Positions 42,679 to 53,266 are shown, numbered from the stretch's first letter. The stretch is DNA of 64,000 nt from Synechococcus sp. HJ21-Hayes (GCF_024345835.1 NZ_JAGQBW010000012.1:1-64000); one strand, 5' to 3'. Notes: a model not told the origin generated them from the letters alone. Numbers and translations are program-made.

Positions 42679-43306
42679 AGACGTTCTCGCTGCTCACGGA
42701 TTGACGGGAGCCCTGCTGCTGAGCCATCTCAGCCCGGGCCTTACCGGCACTCTTGCGCAGCGCCTCCAGCCGGTCTTCGTAGAAGCCGCGCTTTTTCTTT
42801 TTGCGGCTCTGCTCCACCAGCTCCTTGAGGGCGCCACCGAGGCTCTTGTAAGCGTTGGGCAGGGTGTAGCCGAAGCGGCAGGCCAGATCGATGGCCCGTT
42901 CATCGGCGGCGATGGCGTCCTGCAGCCGCTTCTCCGAGTTGTTCTTGAGGTAGAGGCGGTAGCCGGCAAAGCCCGAGAGGCCCAGGGCCATCACCAGCAG
43001 CAGCCCGTCCTGCACCCAGAGCTCGCCGATGGCGCCGCCCAGGCCGATGGCCAGGGCCGCCATCTCCCAGCCGTCGCGGGGGACTGCATCGTTCTGCACC
43101 CGACCCACCTCATGCCAGAACAGCAGGTTGCGGTGATCCAGGGCCAGCAGATCCCACTTCTGCAGATCCAGCTGGATTTCCACCTCATCGCGGCCGATCT
43201 CCTCGATCGTGATCAAGGGGGGATCCGCGGAGGCGGCGGCTTCCACAAACACCCAGCTCTGCATCTCGGGAGGCAGCAGCCCCTTCAGGCGCTGGAGTTC
43301 GCTCAT
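42671..43306 (-). CDS. DUF3318 protein
   Basis: The product has 211 residues. It begins ELQRLKGLLPPEMQSWVFVEAA, then QLDLQKWDLLALDHRNLLFWHEVGR. A pair of hydrophobic segments (about residues 90-125) anchors it in the membrane, and a charged helical C-terminus follows. This is a cyanobacterial family usually found upstream of rsfS. Role unknown. It is divergent from carB. Confidence 0.87.
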   Translation of the reverse strand: MSELQRLKGLLPPEMQSWVFVEAAASADPPLITIEEIGRDEVEIQLDLQKWDLLALDHRNLLFWHEVGRVQNDAVPRDGWEMAALAIGLGGAIGELWVQDGLLLVMALGLSGFAGYRLYLKNNSEKRLQDAIAADERAIDLACRFGYTLPNAYKSLGGALKELVEQSRKKKKRGFYEDRLEALRKSAGKARAEMAQQQGSRQSVSSENVYG

Positions 43307-43432
43307 GAAGTCGTCACCGGTGTATCGGTGCTCACCCTAGCCATGGCTTGAAGCCAGGCCACGCCAGCGTTGGACTGCGTGAAGCACTGCTGCGTGAGAG
43401 GCTAGCCAGGTTTGGCCGCCGCCCCTCTGCCC

Positions 43433-46400
43433 ATGCCCCGTCGCACGGATCTGCGTCGCATCCTGCTGCTGGGTTCGGGTCCGATCGTGATCGGCCAGGC
43501 CTGTGAATTCGACTACTCCGGCACCCAGGCCTGCAAGGCGCTGCGGGCCGAGGGTTTTGAAGTGGTGCTGGTGAACAGCAACCCCGCTTCGATCATGACC
43601 GATCCGGACATGGCGGATCGCACCTACATCGAGCCCCTCACTCCCGAGGTGGTGCGGCGGGTGATTGAGCAGGAGCGGCCCGATGCCCTGCTGCCCACCA
43701 TGGGCGGCCAGACCGCCCTCAACCTGGCGGTGGCCCTGGCCAGAGACGGCACCCTCGAGCAGTTCGGCGTGGAGCTGATCGGCGCCAACCTGCAGGCGAT
43801 CGAAAAGGCGGAAGACCGTGACCTGTTCAAGCAGGCCATGGAGCGCATCGGCGTGGCCGTGTGCCCCTCGGGCATCGCCACCACTCTGGAAGAGGCCGAG
43901 GCGGTGGGTGAGCAGATCGGCGGCTACCCGCGCATCATTCGCCCGGCCTTCACTCTGGGGGGCAGCGGTGGGGGCATCGCCTACAACCCCGAGGAATTCC
44001 GGGCCATCTGCCTCAGCGGGCTCGATGCCAGCCCCGCCAATCAGATCCTGATTGAGAAGTCGCTGCTGGGCTGGAAGGAATTCGAGCTCGAGGTGATGCG
44101 CGACACCGCCGACAACGTGGTGATTGTGTGCTCGATCGAGAACCTCGATCCCATGGGGGTGCACACCGGTGACTCGATCACCGTGGCCCCGGCCCAGACC
44201 CTCACCGACCGGGAATACCAGCGGCTGCGCGATCAATCGATCGCTATCATCCGCGAGATCGGTGTGGACACCGGCGGCAGCAACATCCAGTTCGCCATCA
44301 ACCCCGCCAATGGCGATGTGGTGGTGATCGAGATGAACCCGCGGGTGAGCCGCAGTTCAGCGCTGGCCTCCAAGGCCACCGGTTTCCCGATTGCCAAGAT
44401 CGCCGCCCGCCTGGCGGTGGGCTACACCCTCGACGAAATCCTCAACGACATCACCGGCAAAACCCCGGCCTGCTTCGAGCCCACGATTGATTACGTGGTC
44501 ACGAAGATTCCGCGCTTCGCTTTCGAGAAGTTCCGCGGCAGCCCGGCGGTGCTCACCACGGCCATGAAGTCCGTGGGTGAGGCGATGGCCATCGGCCGCA
44601 GTTTTGAGGAGTCGTTCCAGAAGGCCTTGCGCTCCCTGGAAACCGGCCATGCCGGCTGGGGCTGTGATCGCCCGGACGCCACTCCTGAGCGGGTCGAGCT
44701 GGATCGGGAACTCCGCACCCCTGCGCCCGACCGCATCTTTGCGGTTCGCACCGCGATGGTAGCCGGCTATAGCGATGCCGCTATTCATCGGCTGAGTGCC
44801 ATCGATCCCTGGTTCCTGGCCAAGCTGCGCCGAATCATCGAGGCCGAGCAACGGTTGCTGCAGGGCCATTCCCTCAATCAGCTCACGGCACCGGCCCTGC
44901 TGGAGCTCAAGCAACTCGGTTTCTCCGACCGCCAGATCGCCTGGGCCACGGGCACCAAGGAGCTGGATGTGCGCCGCTACCGCCAGGGCCTAGGGGTGAA
45001 CGCCGTGTTCAAGACCGTGGACACCTGCGCGGCTGAATTCGCCTCCACCACCCCGTATCACTACGCCACCTACGAGCGGCCGCTGGAGCGGCTCCACGCC
45101 GATGGCAGCCTCGAGTTGCTCAGCCCCGAGAGCGAGGTGCAGCCGGAAACCCGCCGCAAGGTGATGATCCTGGGGGGCGGCCCCAACCGCATCGGCCAGG
45201 GCATCGAGTTTGACTACTGCTGCGTGCACGCCTCCTTCGCCCTGCAGGCGGAGGGCTACGCCACGGTGATGGTGAACAGCAATCCCGAAACGGTGTCGAC
45301 CGATTACGACACCAGCGATCGCCTCTATTTCGAGCCCCTCACCCTCGAGGACGTGCTCAACGTGATTGAGGCCGAGAAGCCCGAGGGGGTGATTGTGCAG
45401 TTCGGCGGCCAGACCCCGCTCAAGCTCGCCATCCCGTTGCTGCGCTGGCTGGAGTCGAGCGAGGGCCGGGCCACCGGCACCCGGTTGTGGGGCACCTCGC
45501 CCGAGTCGATCGATATGGCGGAGGACCGCGAGCAGTTCGAGGCGATCCTGCGCCGGCTGGAGATCCGCCAGCCCCGCAATGGCCTGGCCAGAACCGATGC
45601 CGAAGCCAGAGCGGTGGCCGCGGCTGTGGGCTATCCCGTGGTGGTGCGTCCCAGCTATGTGCTCGGCGGCCGCGCCATGGAGGTGGTGTTCGATGAGCAG
45701 GAGCTCAACCGCTACATGGTGGAAGCGGTGAACGTGGAGCCGGATCACCCGGTGCTGATCGACCAGTACTTGGAGAACGCCACCGAAGTGGATGTGGATG
45801 CCCTCTGTGATGCCACCGGTCGGGTGGTGATCGCTGGCCTGATGGAGCACATCGAGCCGGCCGGCATCCACTCCGGCGACTCCGCCTGTGCCCTGCCGGC
45901 GGTGAGCCTCGATCAGCAGGCCCTGGCCACCATTAAGCAGTGGAGCGAAGCCCTAGCCCTGGCCCTGAAGGTGAACGGCCTGATCAACCTCCAGTTCGCC
46001 GTCAAGGACGGCGAGGTGTTCATCATCGAGGCCAACCCCCGTGCCTCCCGCACCGTTCCGTTCGTGGCCAAGGCCACCGGCGTGCCCCTGGCCAAGGTGG
46101 CCAGCCAGATCATGGCCGGCAAGACCCTCGAGCAGATCGGCCTCACGGCCGAGCCGGTGCCGCCACTGCAGGCGGTGAAGGAGGCGGTGTTGCCCTTCAA
46201 GCGCTTCCCCGGTGCGGACTCGCTGCTGGGTCCGGAGATGCGCAGCACCGGTGAGGTGATGGGCACGGCCCAGAGCTTCGGCCTGGCCTACGCCAAGGCG
46301 GAACTGGGGGCTGGCGAGGCCCTGCCCACCAGTGGGGTGGTGTTCCTCTCCACCCACGACCGCGACAAGGCGGCCCTGGTGCCCGTGGCCCGGCGCCTGG

Positions 46401-46738
46401 CGGAGCTGGGCTTCCAGCTGATCGCCACTGAGGGCACAGCCGTGGCGCTGCGGGCGGCGGGCCTCACGGTGGACTCGATCCTCAAGGTGCACGAGGGGCG
46501 CCCCAACATCGAGGACGCCATTCGCTCCGGCAGCATCCAGCTGGTGATCAATACGCCGGTGGGCCGGCAGGCCGCCCACGACGACAAGTACCTGCGCCGT
46601 GCCGCTATCGACTATGCGGTACCTGCCGTGACCACTCTCGCCGGTGCCCGTGCCGCGGTGGAGGCCATCACCGCCCTCCAGGGTGAACCCATGGCCGTGA
46701 CGGCCCTGCAGGACATCCACCCCACGGCTGCTCGGTAG
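43433..46738 (+). CDS. carB: Carbamoyl-phosphate synthase large subunit
   Basis: The product has 1101 residues from ATG 43433. Two ATP-grasp halves can be aligned: the first opens [21 protein letters not shown], the second [20 protein letters not shown]. Each has its VNSNPxxxxTD motif and the acidic metal-binding segment ([16 protein letters not shown] and [16 protein letters not shown]). The C-terminal 150 residues form the allosteric domain ([12 protein letters not shown]). It makes carbamoyl phosphate for arginine and pyrimidines, with ammonia from CarA, not encoded here. Confidence 0.97.
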   Translation: MPRRTDLRRILLLGSGPIVIGQACEFDYSGTQACKALRAEGFEVVLVNSNPASIMTDPDMADRTYIEPLTPEVVRRVIEQERPDALLPTMGGQTALNLAVALARDGTLEQFGVELIGANLQAIEKAEDRDLFKQAMERIGVAVCPSGIATTLEEAEAVGEQIGGYPRIIRPAFTLGGSGGGIAYNPEEFRAICLSGLDASPANQILIEKSLLGWKEFELEVMRDTADNVVIVCSIENLDPMGVHTGDSITVAPAQTLTDREYQRLRDQSIAIIREIGVDTGGSNIQFAINPANGDVVVIEMNPRVSRSSALASKATGFPIAKIAARLAVGYTLDEILNDITGKTPACFEPTIDYVVTKIPRFAFEKFRGSPAVLTTAMKSVGEAMAIGRSFEESFQKALRSLETGHAGWGCDRPDATPERVELDRELRTPAPDRIFAVRTAMVAGYSDAAIHRLSAIDPWFLAKLRRIIEAEQRLLQGHSLNQLTAPALLELKQLGFSDRQIAWATGTKELDVRRYRQGLGVNAVFKTVDTCAAEFASTTPYHYATYERPLERLHADGSLELLSPESEVQPETRRKVMILGGGPNRIGQGIEFDYCCVHASFALQAEGYATVMVNSNPETVSTDYDTSDRLYFEPLTLEDVLNVIEAEKPEGVIVQFGGQTPLKLAIPLLRWLESSEGRATGTRLWGTSPESIDMAEDREQFEAILRRLEIRQPRNGLARTDAEARAVAAAVGYPVVVRPSYVLGGRAMEVVFDEQELNRYMVEAVNVEPDHPVLIDQYLENATEVDVDALCDATGRVVIAGLMEHIEPAGIHSGDSACALPAVSLDQQALATIKQWSEALALALKVNGLINLQFAVKDGEVFIIEANPRASRTVPFVAKATGVPLAKVASQIMAGKTLEQIGLTAEPVPPLQAVKEAVLPFKRFPGADSLLGPEMRSTGEVMGTAQSFGLAYAKAELGAGEALPTSGVVFLSTHDRDKAALVPVARRLAELGFQLIATEGTAVALRAAGLTVDSILKVHEGRPNIEDAIRSGSIQLVINTPVGRQAAHDDKYLRRAAIDYAVPAVTTLAGARAAVEAITALQGEPMAVTALQDIHPTAAR

Positions 46739-46763
46739 GGTTGGCCCAACTGCCGATCCCTCC

Positions 46764-47456
46764 GTGACCGTTGCCCCCACCAGCGCCATCTCCCCGGGAA
46801 CCGATTGCACCGCTGCCTTCCGCGCTGCCTACGAGAACCGCTACACCTGGGACCCTGGGTTTGCCGGCTACCAGGGCCGCTGTGTCTGGGAGCAGGCGGG
46901 CGAGGGTGGTGAACCCGATCGCCGCGCTGAGGGCCGTTTCCAGGTGGGCGCTGATCTCAAGGCCACGGTGGAGGGCATCGACGACGAGGAGGTGCACAAG
47001 GCTGTGGCCTCCCAACTGTGGGAGGTGGCCATTCACCGCGTGCGCCGCAGCTTCGAGCAAACCCACGGTGCCAATACCTTCACCGCCGGTGACAGCGATG
47101 CCGTGGGCACCGAAGTGATCGTGGGCGGCAAAAATGAAGGGGATCGCTACCGCATCCACAACGACGTGGTGACGATGGTGCATCGCCACATCCACGGCAC
47201 CGTGGTGACGATCTACACCGAGAGCACCACCGACACCGGTAGCGGTTACCTCAGCCACACCTACTCGAGCCAGTACGCCGATCCCGCCACCGGGGCGGCC
47301 CGCGGCGGCAAGAGCCAGTTCACCGACACCTTCGTGCCGCTTACCGAGGCTGGCCCCTGGGTGCTGAGCGAGCGGGTGGTGGCCACGGAGGCCCATGGTG
47401 AGTCCCCCGCCGGCCGTCAAGTGTTCCGCTTCGAGGATCTCCAGCCCCTGGGCTGA
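46764..47456 (+). CDS. DUF3386 protein
   Basis: The product has 230 residues from a GTG, 25 bp after carB. AFRAAYENRYTWDPGFAGYQGRC and EVAIHRVRRSFEQTHGANTF, with YSSQYADP later, are typical of DUF3386, a cyanobacterial soluble family of unknown function. Possible cotranscription with carB. The stop lies 4 bp from the convergent gor stop. Confidence 0.87.
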   Translation: MTVAPTSAISPGTDCTAAFRAAYENRYTWDPGFAGYQGRCVWEQAGEGGEPDRRAEGRFQVGADLKATVEGIDDEEVHKAVASQLWEVAIHRVRRSFEQTHGANTFTAGDSDAVGTEVIVGGKNEGDRYRIHNDVVTMVHRHIHGTVVTIYTESTTDTGSGYLSHTYSSQYADPATGAARGGKSQFTDTFVPLTEAGPWVLSERVVATEAHGESPAGRQVFRFEDLQPLG

Positions 47457-47459
47457 GGC

Positions 47460-48821
47460 TCAGTTCGGCATGGTCACGAATTCCTCGGCCACCGTGGGAT
47501 GCAGGGCCATGGTGCGGTCGAAGTCGGCCTTGGTGGCGCCCATGCCGATGGCGATGGCGGCCATCTGAATGATTTCGGCCGCGTGGTCGCCCACCATGTG
47601 GCAGCCCAGCACCTTGCCACTGGCCCGCTCCACCACCAGCTTGAGCAGCACCCGCGGCCCCCTTGCCGGCAGGGCCTGGCTCATGGGCCGGAAGCGGGCG
47701 CGGTGCACCTGCACGCCCTCCACGCCGAAGCGCTCGATGGCCTGTTCTTCGCTGAGGCCCACACCGGAGAGCTCCGGCTGAGAGAACACGGCACTCGCCA
47801 CTAGGTCGTGGTTGACCTGACGTGGTTTGTTGCCCCAGAGTGTGTCAGCCAGAGCCCTGCCTTCATCAATGGCAACTGGTGTGAGGTTGATGCGGTCGGT
47901 CACGTCTCCTACCGCGTAGATGTGGGCCACGTTGGTGCGCTGATCGGCATTCACGGGGATTCGGTGCCCTTCACGGGCCACACCGGCTGCCTCGAGGTTG
48001 AGTCCGTCCAGAAAGGGGCGCCGTCCGGTGGCTAGCAGCACGCCATGGCAGCTGATCCGCTCACCGCTCTGGCTGATCACGGTGAGATCCCCGGGTCTGC
48101 CTTCGATGGCGGCGGGGCTGTGGCTGAAGCGGATCTCGATGCCATCGGCCTGCATGGCCTCCTGCACGGCTCGGCTGGCCTCCAGGTCAAAGCCCCGCAG
48201 GAGATGGTCGCCGCGCACCAGCTGGGTGACCTGCACCCCCAGGCCGTGGAGGATGCAGGCGAACTCGCAGGCGATGAAGCCCGCACCCACCACCACGACC
48301 CGTTCGGGGAAGCGCTCGAGCTCAAACATGTCGTCGCTCACCCAGCCCAGGTCCGCCCCGGGGATGGCGGGGCGGTGGGGCTGCCCACCCACGGCGATCA
48401 GGATGCGCTCCGCCTGGAGCTGGCGCAGCTCCAGGCCAGTGGCGTCCTGCACAGCCACCGTATGGGTATCGGCAAAGCGCCCCCAGCCGCGCACCAGCTC
48501 CACATCCGCCTTCTCCAGAAAGCCGATGTGGAGCTGATTGAGCCGATCCACCTCGGCGCGCACCTTGGCCAGTAGCACGGCGCTGTCGTGCTGGCTCTCG
48601 CCGATGGTCCAGCCATAGCTGGCGGCATCGTGCAGGTGGTGGCCCATGGCCGACCCGTACACCAGTAGCTTCTTGGGTACGCAGCCACGGATCACACAGG
48701 TGCCGCCCACGCGGTCACCTTCCACGATCGCTACCCGGGCCCCATGGGAGGCAGCCCGCTTGGCTGCGGCCAGTCCACCGGAGCCGGCTCCGATCACGAT
48801 CAGGTCGTAAGTGGCGCTCAT
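47460..48821 (-). CDS. gor: Glutathione-disulfide reductase
   Basis: The product has 453 residues. FAD motif VIGAGSGGLAAAKRA; redox disulfide C42/C47 in GGTCVIRGCVPKK; NADPH Rossmann motif VVVGAGFIACEFA; YAVGDVTDRINLTPVAI; C-terminal MALHPTVAEEFVT with the active-site His that accepts a proton. It regenerates glutathione. After the second glycine motif the usual basic NADPH-binding pair is not obvious (LVRGDHLLRGFD), which fits the cyanobacterial form with altered coenzyme preference. Confidence 0.93.
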   Translation of the reverse strand: MSATYDLIVIGAGSGGLAAAKRAASHGARVAIVEGDRVGGTCVIRGCVPKKLLVYGSAMGHHLHDAASYGWTIGESQHDSAVLLAKVRAEVDRLNQLHIGFLEKADVELVRGWGRFADTHTVAVQDATGLELRQLQAERILIAVGGQPHRPAIPGADLGWVSDDMFELERFPERVVVVGAGFIACEFACILHGLGVQVTQLVRGDHLLRGFDLEASRAVQEAMQADGIEIRFSHSPAAIEGRPGDLTVISQSGERISCHGVLLATGRRPFLDGLNLEAAGVAREGHRIPVNADQRTNVAHIYAVGDVTDRINLTPVAIDEGRALADTLWGNKPRQVNHDLVASAVFSQPELSGVGLSEEQAIERFGVEGVQVHRARFRPMSQALPARGPRVLLKLVVERASGKVLGCHMVGDHAAEIIQMAAIAIGMGATKADFDRTMALHPTVAEEFVTMPN

Positions 48822-48976
48822 GGGGTTTGGGGCGGCGGATGAACGGTGGACGTCACGCTATGGCGTGATCTCGGGTGGCAGCAGGGCCTCCGCCAGCTTG
48901 GCTCCGTTCAGGAGGGCAACGCTGAGGTCGGCGGCTCAGATCGAGGCTTTGCGGTGCCGGGCTCGAACCCGGGGCA

Positions 48977-49333
48977 TCACAGGATGGCGGCGAGGGCGTC
49001 CAGCTGTTGGCGGCGGGTGGCCAGCAGCAGCGTTTCGGCCTGGGCCATCAACTGGAACACCGATTGATCAATCACGTCGTAGTACACCAGGGAGCCCTCG
49101 GGCCGGCGCTGCACCACGCCGGCGATGGTGAGCAGTTTCAGGTGCTTGGACACCAGGGCCTGACTCAGGCCAGTTTTGTCCACCACTGCCGTGACATTGA
49201 GGGGGCCGCTGCGCAGGGCTTCGAGAACGACCAGCCGGTTGGGCTCGGAGAACACTTTGAAGTATTCGGCCAGGGCTTCCATGGGTGCCGGTGCGGGAGG
49301 GAGCGCGGGCGGCGCTTGGGGCGAGGCGCCCAC
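48977..49333 (-). CDS. ArsR-family repressor
   Basis: The product has 118 residues, or 101 if it starts at MEALAEYF (49282). The fold reads FKVFSEPNRLVVLEALRSG, VVDKTGLSQALVSKHLKLLTIAG, then the wing RRPEGSLVYYDVIDQ. It contains no cysteine, so it cannot use a thiolate metal site; regulation by another ligand is expected. A perfect 12-bp palindrome lies 13 bp upstream. Confidence 0.85.
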   Translation of the reverse strand: MGASPQAPPALPPAPAPMEALAEYFKVFSEPNRLVVLEALRSGPLNVTAVVDKTGLSQALVSKHLKLLTIAGVVQRRPEGSLVYYDVIDQSVFQLMAQAETLLLATRRQQLDALAAIL

Positions 49334-49346
49334 CTTAACGCAGATT

Positions 49347-49358
49347 TGCGCTAGCGCA
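49347..49358. promoter_or_regulatory. Palindrome, candidate ArsR operator
   Basis: TGCGCTAGCGCA is a perfect 12-bp palindrome between the ArsR start and the rightward stretch that leads to the ATPase gene. ArsR proteins usually bind such dyads and repress their own gene. Confidence 0.35.
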
Positions 49359-49862
49359 TCAAAGTAGAACAGGCTTACCGTGTTTTACTGCTATTACGAA
49401 GATGTTATGTCGTTGGCTTGTTGCTTTTGTGTCCGCATCGACTGGTTTGCTTGCGCCGCCGCCATCGACAGCTGGTCCATGACCGCCACCGCGCCGCACC
49501 TGCGCGAGGGCCTGCTCAGCCCGCGCTCCTCTGGGGCGATCGGCTGATGGTGGCTGTTGCGCTGTCCACCCTCAAGCGGGGGCCTGGCCGTTTGCCCGTC
49601 AGCGCTGCCACGGTGCTGTTCAGGGGAGCCATTCACGCCTTGGCGCCGGTGGCTCTGTTGCAGCGCTCCTGGAGCCCAACGGCACTGCTGGTGCTGTCTC
49701 CATCCAGAGCTGCAGCACACGTCCCCTGAACACTGGTTGATCCGCAGCATTGCTGCGGTGTTCGACCCTGAGCAGCGCCGGCTGGCTAGCGGATCGCGGC
49801 TGGTCTAACTTCAACGCCCCTTGGCGTGGCTACGGTCCGGAGGTAGCGGCCCGGGTTCGGTT
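49359..49862. other. Stretch with only short doubtful frames
   Basis: About 500 bp on the rightward side of ArsR. A 46-codon Cys-rich frame (49407-49547, starting MSLACCFCVRIDW) is followed, with stop and start overlapping, by a 60-codon frame (49547-49729, MVAVALSTLKRG). Neither matches a family and composition is unconvincing. They may be remnants of a lost gene. The promoter of the ATPase gene should be near the right end. Confidence 0.3.
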
Positions 49863-52565
49863 GTGCTGCTCTCCGCCTCTCGGCCGATCGCGAGCCTTAG
49901 TGCTGCTGAAGCCCTGGCGGCCCTTCGCAGCGCCCCCGAGGGGCTCAGCGCAGCGGAGGCCATCCAGCGCCTCGAGCGCTTTGGCGCGAACCAGTTGCCC
50001 CCGATCCAGCGCAGACCCCTGCTATGGCGCTTCACTGATCAGCTGCGCCATTTCATGGCGCTGCTCCTCTGGGCGGCCGGTGGCATGGCCTTTCAGGCCG
50101 GCACTCCCGAGCTGGGCTGGGCGATCTGGAGCGTGGTGCTGATCAACGCCATCTTCAGTTTCTGGCAGGAATTTCAGGCCGAGCGCACCTTGCTGGCCCT
50201 CACCCAGGTGCTGCCGCGGCAGGTGCGGGGCTGGCGGGATGGCGCCCTGATGGCCGTGGCTGCCGACACCCTGGTGCCTGGCGATCTGATCGACCTGGAG
50301 GAAGGGGATCATGTGCCTGCCGATTGCCGGGTGTTGCAGGCGGCGGGGCTCTATTTGGATGTGTCGGTGCTTACCGGTGAGTCGCTCCCGGTGGCTCGCA
50401 GCAGTGAGTCGGTGGCCCAGAGGCTGAAGACCTCCGAAGCCCAGAACCTGTTGCCGGCTGGTACCACCGTGGCGGCCGGCCGGGCGCGAGCCCTCGTGTA
50501 CGCCACCGGCGCAGAGACGGAATTCGGCCAGGTTGCTCACCTCACCGCCAGCACCGTGCGCTCCCCCAGCACCCTGGAGCTGCAGGTGGGTCGCATCGTC
50601 CACACCATCACCACCATCGCAGTGTCGATGGGGGCACTCACCTTCCTGGCCAGCCTGCTGTTCGTGGGTATGACGCCGCTGGAGAGCCTGGTATTCGCCA
50701 TTGGCATCATCGTGGCCAATGTCCCGGAGGGCCTGCTCCCCACGGTGACCCTGGCCCTGGCCCTGGCGGTGCAGCGCATGGCCCGGGAGAACGCCTTGGT
50801 GCGCCGTCTGTCGGCGGTGGAAACCCTCGGTGCGGTCACTGTGGTCTGCACCGATAAGACCGGCACGCTCACGGCCAATGCCATGGCGGTTCGGGATACC
50901 TGGACCACCAATCCAGCCCTGCTGCTGCTGGGCTCGGCCCTGTGCTCCAACGCCTCCCTGGGGGTTGGCGATCCCACGGAAACGGCTCTGTTGCAGGCGG
51001 CGATGCAGGCCGGCATCAACCTGGAGCAGGAACGGCAACGGTTGCAGCGCCTGCAGGAGTTGCCGTTCGATTCCGAGCGCCGCATGATGACGGTGCTGTT
51101 GCAGTGGTCGTGGGACTCCCGTTGGCCGGAGCCGGTGGAGCTCATGGCCTTCACCAAGGGCGCGCCGCTGGAGGTGCTCAACCGTTGCGATCGCTGGCTC
51201 AAGGCCGGTCAGGCCGTGCCGATCACGGCCGCCGATCGCGATGTGGTCGTGTCGGCCAACGATGTGATGGCCCGCCAGGGCTATCGCGTGCTCGCCCTGG
51301 CCTGTCGGCCCATGGCCACGGCGCTGCCGCAGCTGGAGCAGCAGCTGGTGTTTGTGGGGCTGGTGGGGCTCTACGACCCGCCGCGGCAGGGGGTTCCCCA
51401 GGCGATTGCCGCCTGCCACAGCGCGGGCATCAAGGTCACCATGGTGACCGGCGACTATGGCCTCACGGCCCAGGCCATCGCCCGCCAGATCGGGCTGCTC
51501 GATGGCCCGGCCCATGGGGGTGCCGACCCGGTGCGGGTGATCAACGGCGACGATCTGGAGCGCCTCAGTGATGTGCAGCTGCGCCAGGTGATCAAGTACC
51601 GCTCCCGCCTGGTGTTTGCCCGCATGGCGCCCGACCAGAAGCTCCGGCTGGTGCAGGCCTACAAGGCTCTCGGTGAGGTGGTGGCCGTGACCGGCGATGG
51701 CGTGAACGACGCCCCCGCCCTGCGGGCGGCGGATGTGGGTCTGGCCATGGGGCGGAACGGCACCGCCGTGGCCCGCGAAGCCGCCGACATCGTTCTGCTC
51801 GACGACAACTTCGCCACGATCGTGAGTGCGGTGCGCCACGGCCGTGCCGTGTATCAGAACATCCGCAAATTCATCACTTACATCCTGGCTTCGAACGTGC
51901 CCGAGGTGGCTCCGTTCCTGGCGATGCTCACCCTGCGGATTCCAGCGGCGCTCACGGTGCTCCAGATTTTGGCGGTGGACCTGGGCACCGATCTGTTGCC
52001 GGCTCTGGGCCTGGGGGCTGAGCAGCCAGAGCCGGATGTGATGGCCGCGCCGCCGCGGCGGGTGGGGGAGGCAATGCTGAATCGGCCCTTGATGCTGCGG
52101 GCCTACCTGTTCCTAGGGCTGCTGGAAGCTGTATTCGCCATGGCGGGCTATCTGCTCACCTGGCGGAGCCATGGCATTGGCTTGCGGGAGTTGCAGCAGT
52201 TGGCCCCGGAACTGCTGCGCCACACGGCCTCGGCCCCGGTGTTGGCCATCCAGCGCCAGGCCTCCGCCGTGACCCTGGGGGCGATTGTGTTCGGCCAGAT
52301 TGGCACCCTGCTGGCCTGCCGCTCCGATTGGAAGTCGATTCGCAGCTTGCCGCTGCGGGCCAATCCCTGGATTTGGCTGGGGATCGGCAGTGAACTACTC
52401 GTTTATGGCGGGTTGCTGTTCATCCCGGTGGTTGCTAATACCTTCCAGCTCGCACCGATTCCGCCAGAGTTGTGGTGGTGGTTGCTGATCTGCACCCCAG
52501 CACTGCTGCTGGCTGATGAAGCTCGCAAAGGGTGGGTGCGCCGTTCCCGGAGACCGGGCCGATGA
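49863..52565 (+). CDS. P-type cation ATPase, class II (Na+/K+ or Ca2+-type)
   Basis: The product has about 900 residues from GTG 49863; the frame is open to a TTG at 49821. The cation N-domain (LSAAEAIQRLERFGANQLP), actuator TGES motif (VLTGESLPV), membrane motif IIVANVPEGLLPTVTLALA, phosphorylation site D331 in CTDKTGTLT, and hinge VTGDGVNDAPALRAADVGLAMG are all present. NVPEGLLPTVT resembles Na+/K+-pump-type proteins more than SERCA (PEGLPA). About ten membrane helices. The ion carried is unproven. Confidence 0.9.
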   Translation: MLLSASRPIASLSAAEALAALRSAPEGLSAAEAIQRLERFGANQLPPIQRRPLLWRFTDQLRHFMALLLWAAGGMAFQAGTPELGWAIWSVVLINAIFSFWQEFQAERTLLALTQVLPRQVRGWRDGALMAVAADTLVPGDLIDLEEGDHVPADCRVLQAAGLYLDVSVLTGESLPVARSSESVAQRLKTSEAQNLLPAGTTVAAGRARALVYATGAETEFGQVAHLTASTVRSPSTLELQVGRIVHTITTIAVSMGALTFLASLLFVGMTPLESLVFAIGIIVANVPEGLLPTVTLALALAVQRMARENALVRRLSAVETLGAVTVVCTDKTGTLTANAMAVRDTWTTNPALLLLGSALCSNASLGVGDPTETALLQAAMQAGINLEQERQRLQRLQELPFDSERRMMTVLLQWSWDSRWPEPVELMAFTKGAPLEVLNRCDRWLKAGQAVPITAADRDVVVSANDVMARQGYRVLALACRPMATALPQLEQQLVFVGLVGLYDPPRQGVPQAIAACHSAGIKVTMVTGDYGLTAQAIARQIGLLDGPAHGGADPVRVINGDDLERLSDVQLRQVIKYRSRLVFARMAPDQKLRLVQAYKALGEVVAVTGDGVNDAPALRAADVGLAMGRNGTAVAREAADIVLLDDNFATIVSAVRHGRAVYQNIRKFITYILASNVPEVAPFLAMLTLRIPAALTVLQILAVDLGTDLLPALGLGAEQPEPDVMAAPPRRVGEAMLNRPLMLRAYLFLGLLEAVFAMAGYLLTWRSHGIGLRELQQLAPELLRHTASAPVLAIQRQASAVTLGAIVFGQIGTLLACRSDWKSIRSLPLRANPWIWLGIGSELLVYGGLLFIPVVANTFQLAPIPPELWWWLLICTPALLLADEARKGWVRRSRRPGR

Positions 52566-53266
52566 GCCGCATAGCTCCGCTGTGGAGGGATCGCCGCGAG
52601 GCTGGCCGGCAGCTGGCCAGATTGTTGGCGGCCTGGCGCGGCCACCCGCAGGCCCTGGTGATCGGCTTGCCCCGCGGCGGCGTGGCCGTGGCGGCCGAAG
52701 TGGCCGAACAGCTCCATCTCCCCTTGGCCAGCTGGGCCGTGCGCAAGCTGGCCCACCCCGCCGCGCCAGAGGTGGCCGTGGGTGCGATTGCTCCTGGCGG
52801 GGTGCTGATCTGGGATGAGCCCTACCTGCGCCAGGTCCACCTCGACCCGTTACTGCGCCGTCAGCTGGTGGCCCAGCAGGACGATGAATTGCGTCGTCGC
52901 CAGCGTCTTTTTGGTGATCCACTGGTTTCGTCTCTGCGGGGGCGCCCGTTGCTGGTGGTCGACGACGGCGTCGCCACAGGTCTCACTGTGCGTGCGGCGC
53001 TGCAGTCGTTACGGCAGGCCACGCCGTCCCACTTGGTGTTGGCGGTGCCGGTGATTGATCAGTTGGTGGCAGCGCGCCTGCGCCCCCTAGTGGATGACCT
53101 GGTGGCCCTGGCTGAAGTGGATGGTTTGATGGCCGTGGGCGCCTGGTACGAGCGCTTTGAGCAGCTCGATGACGCCCAGGTGAAGGTCCTTATGGACGCT
53201 GGTAAGCGGGATCAACCCAGCAGCGAGGCAGCAATTCCTCCGAGGGGAACAGCAGGTCAGCTTTGA
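52562..53266 (+). CDS. Phosphoribosyltransferase-domain protein
   Basis: The product has 234 residues from ATG 52562, which overlaps the ATPase stop by 4 bp, so the pair is translationally coupled. VIGLPRGGVAVAAEVAEQL opens the fold; the PRPP-binding loop is LLVVDDGVATGLTVRAAL. WYERFEQLDD near the end is typical of the subgroup often fused to alpha/beta hydrolases. The base substrate is unknown. Its 3' end overlaps a convergent small gene by 77 bp. Confidence 0.87.
   Translation: MSRIAPLWRDRREAGRQLARLLAAWRGHPQALVIGLPRGGVAVAAEVAEQLHLPLASWAVRKLAHPAAPEVAVGAIAPGGVLIWDEPYLRQVHLDPLLRRQLVAQQDDELRRRQRLFGDPLVSSLRGRPLLVVDDGVATGLTVRAALQSLRQATPSHLVLAVPVIDQLVAARLRPLVDDLVALAEVDGLMAVGAWYERFEQLDDAQVKVLMDAGKRDQPSSEAAIPPRGTAGQL

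Noticed and set aside
45953-46810. 285-codon minus-strand frame
   Set aside because: It lies antisense within carB, whose motifs are continuous on the plus strand.
50022-51839. 605-codon open frame on the minus strand
   Set aside because: It is antisense to the P-type ATPase. It is His/Gly/Gln-rich with no family signature, as expected for the complement of a high-GC gene.
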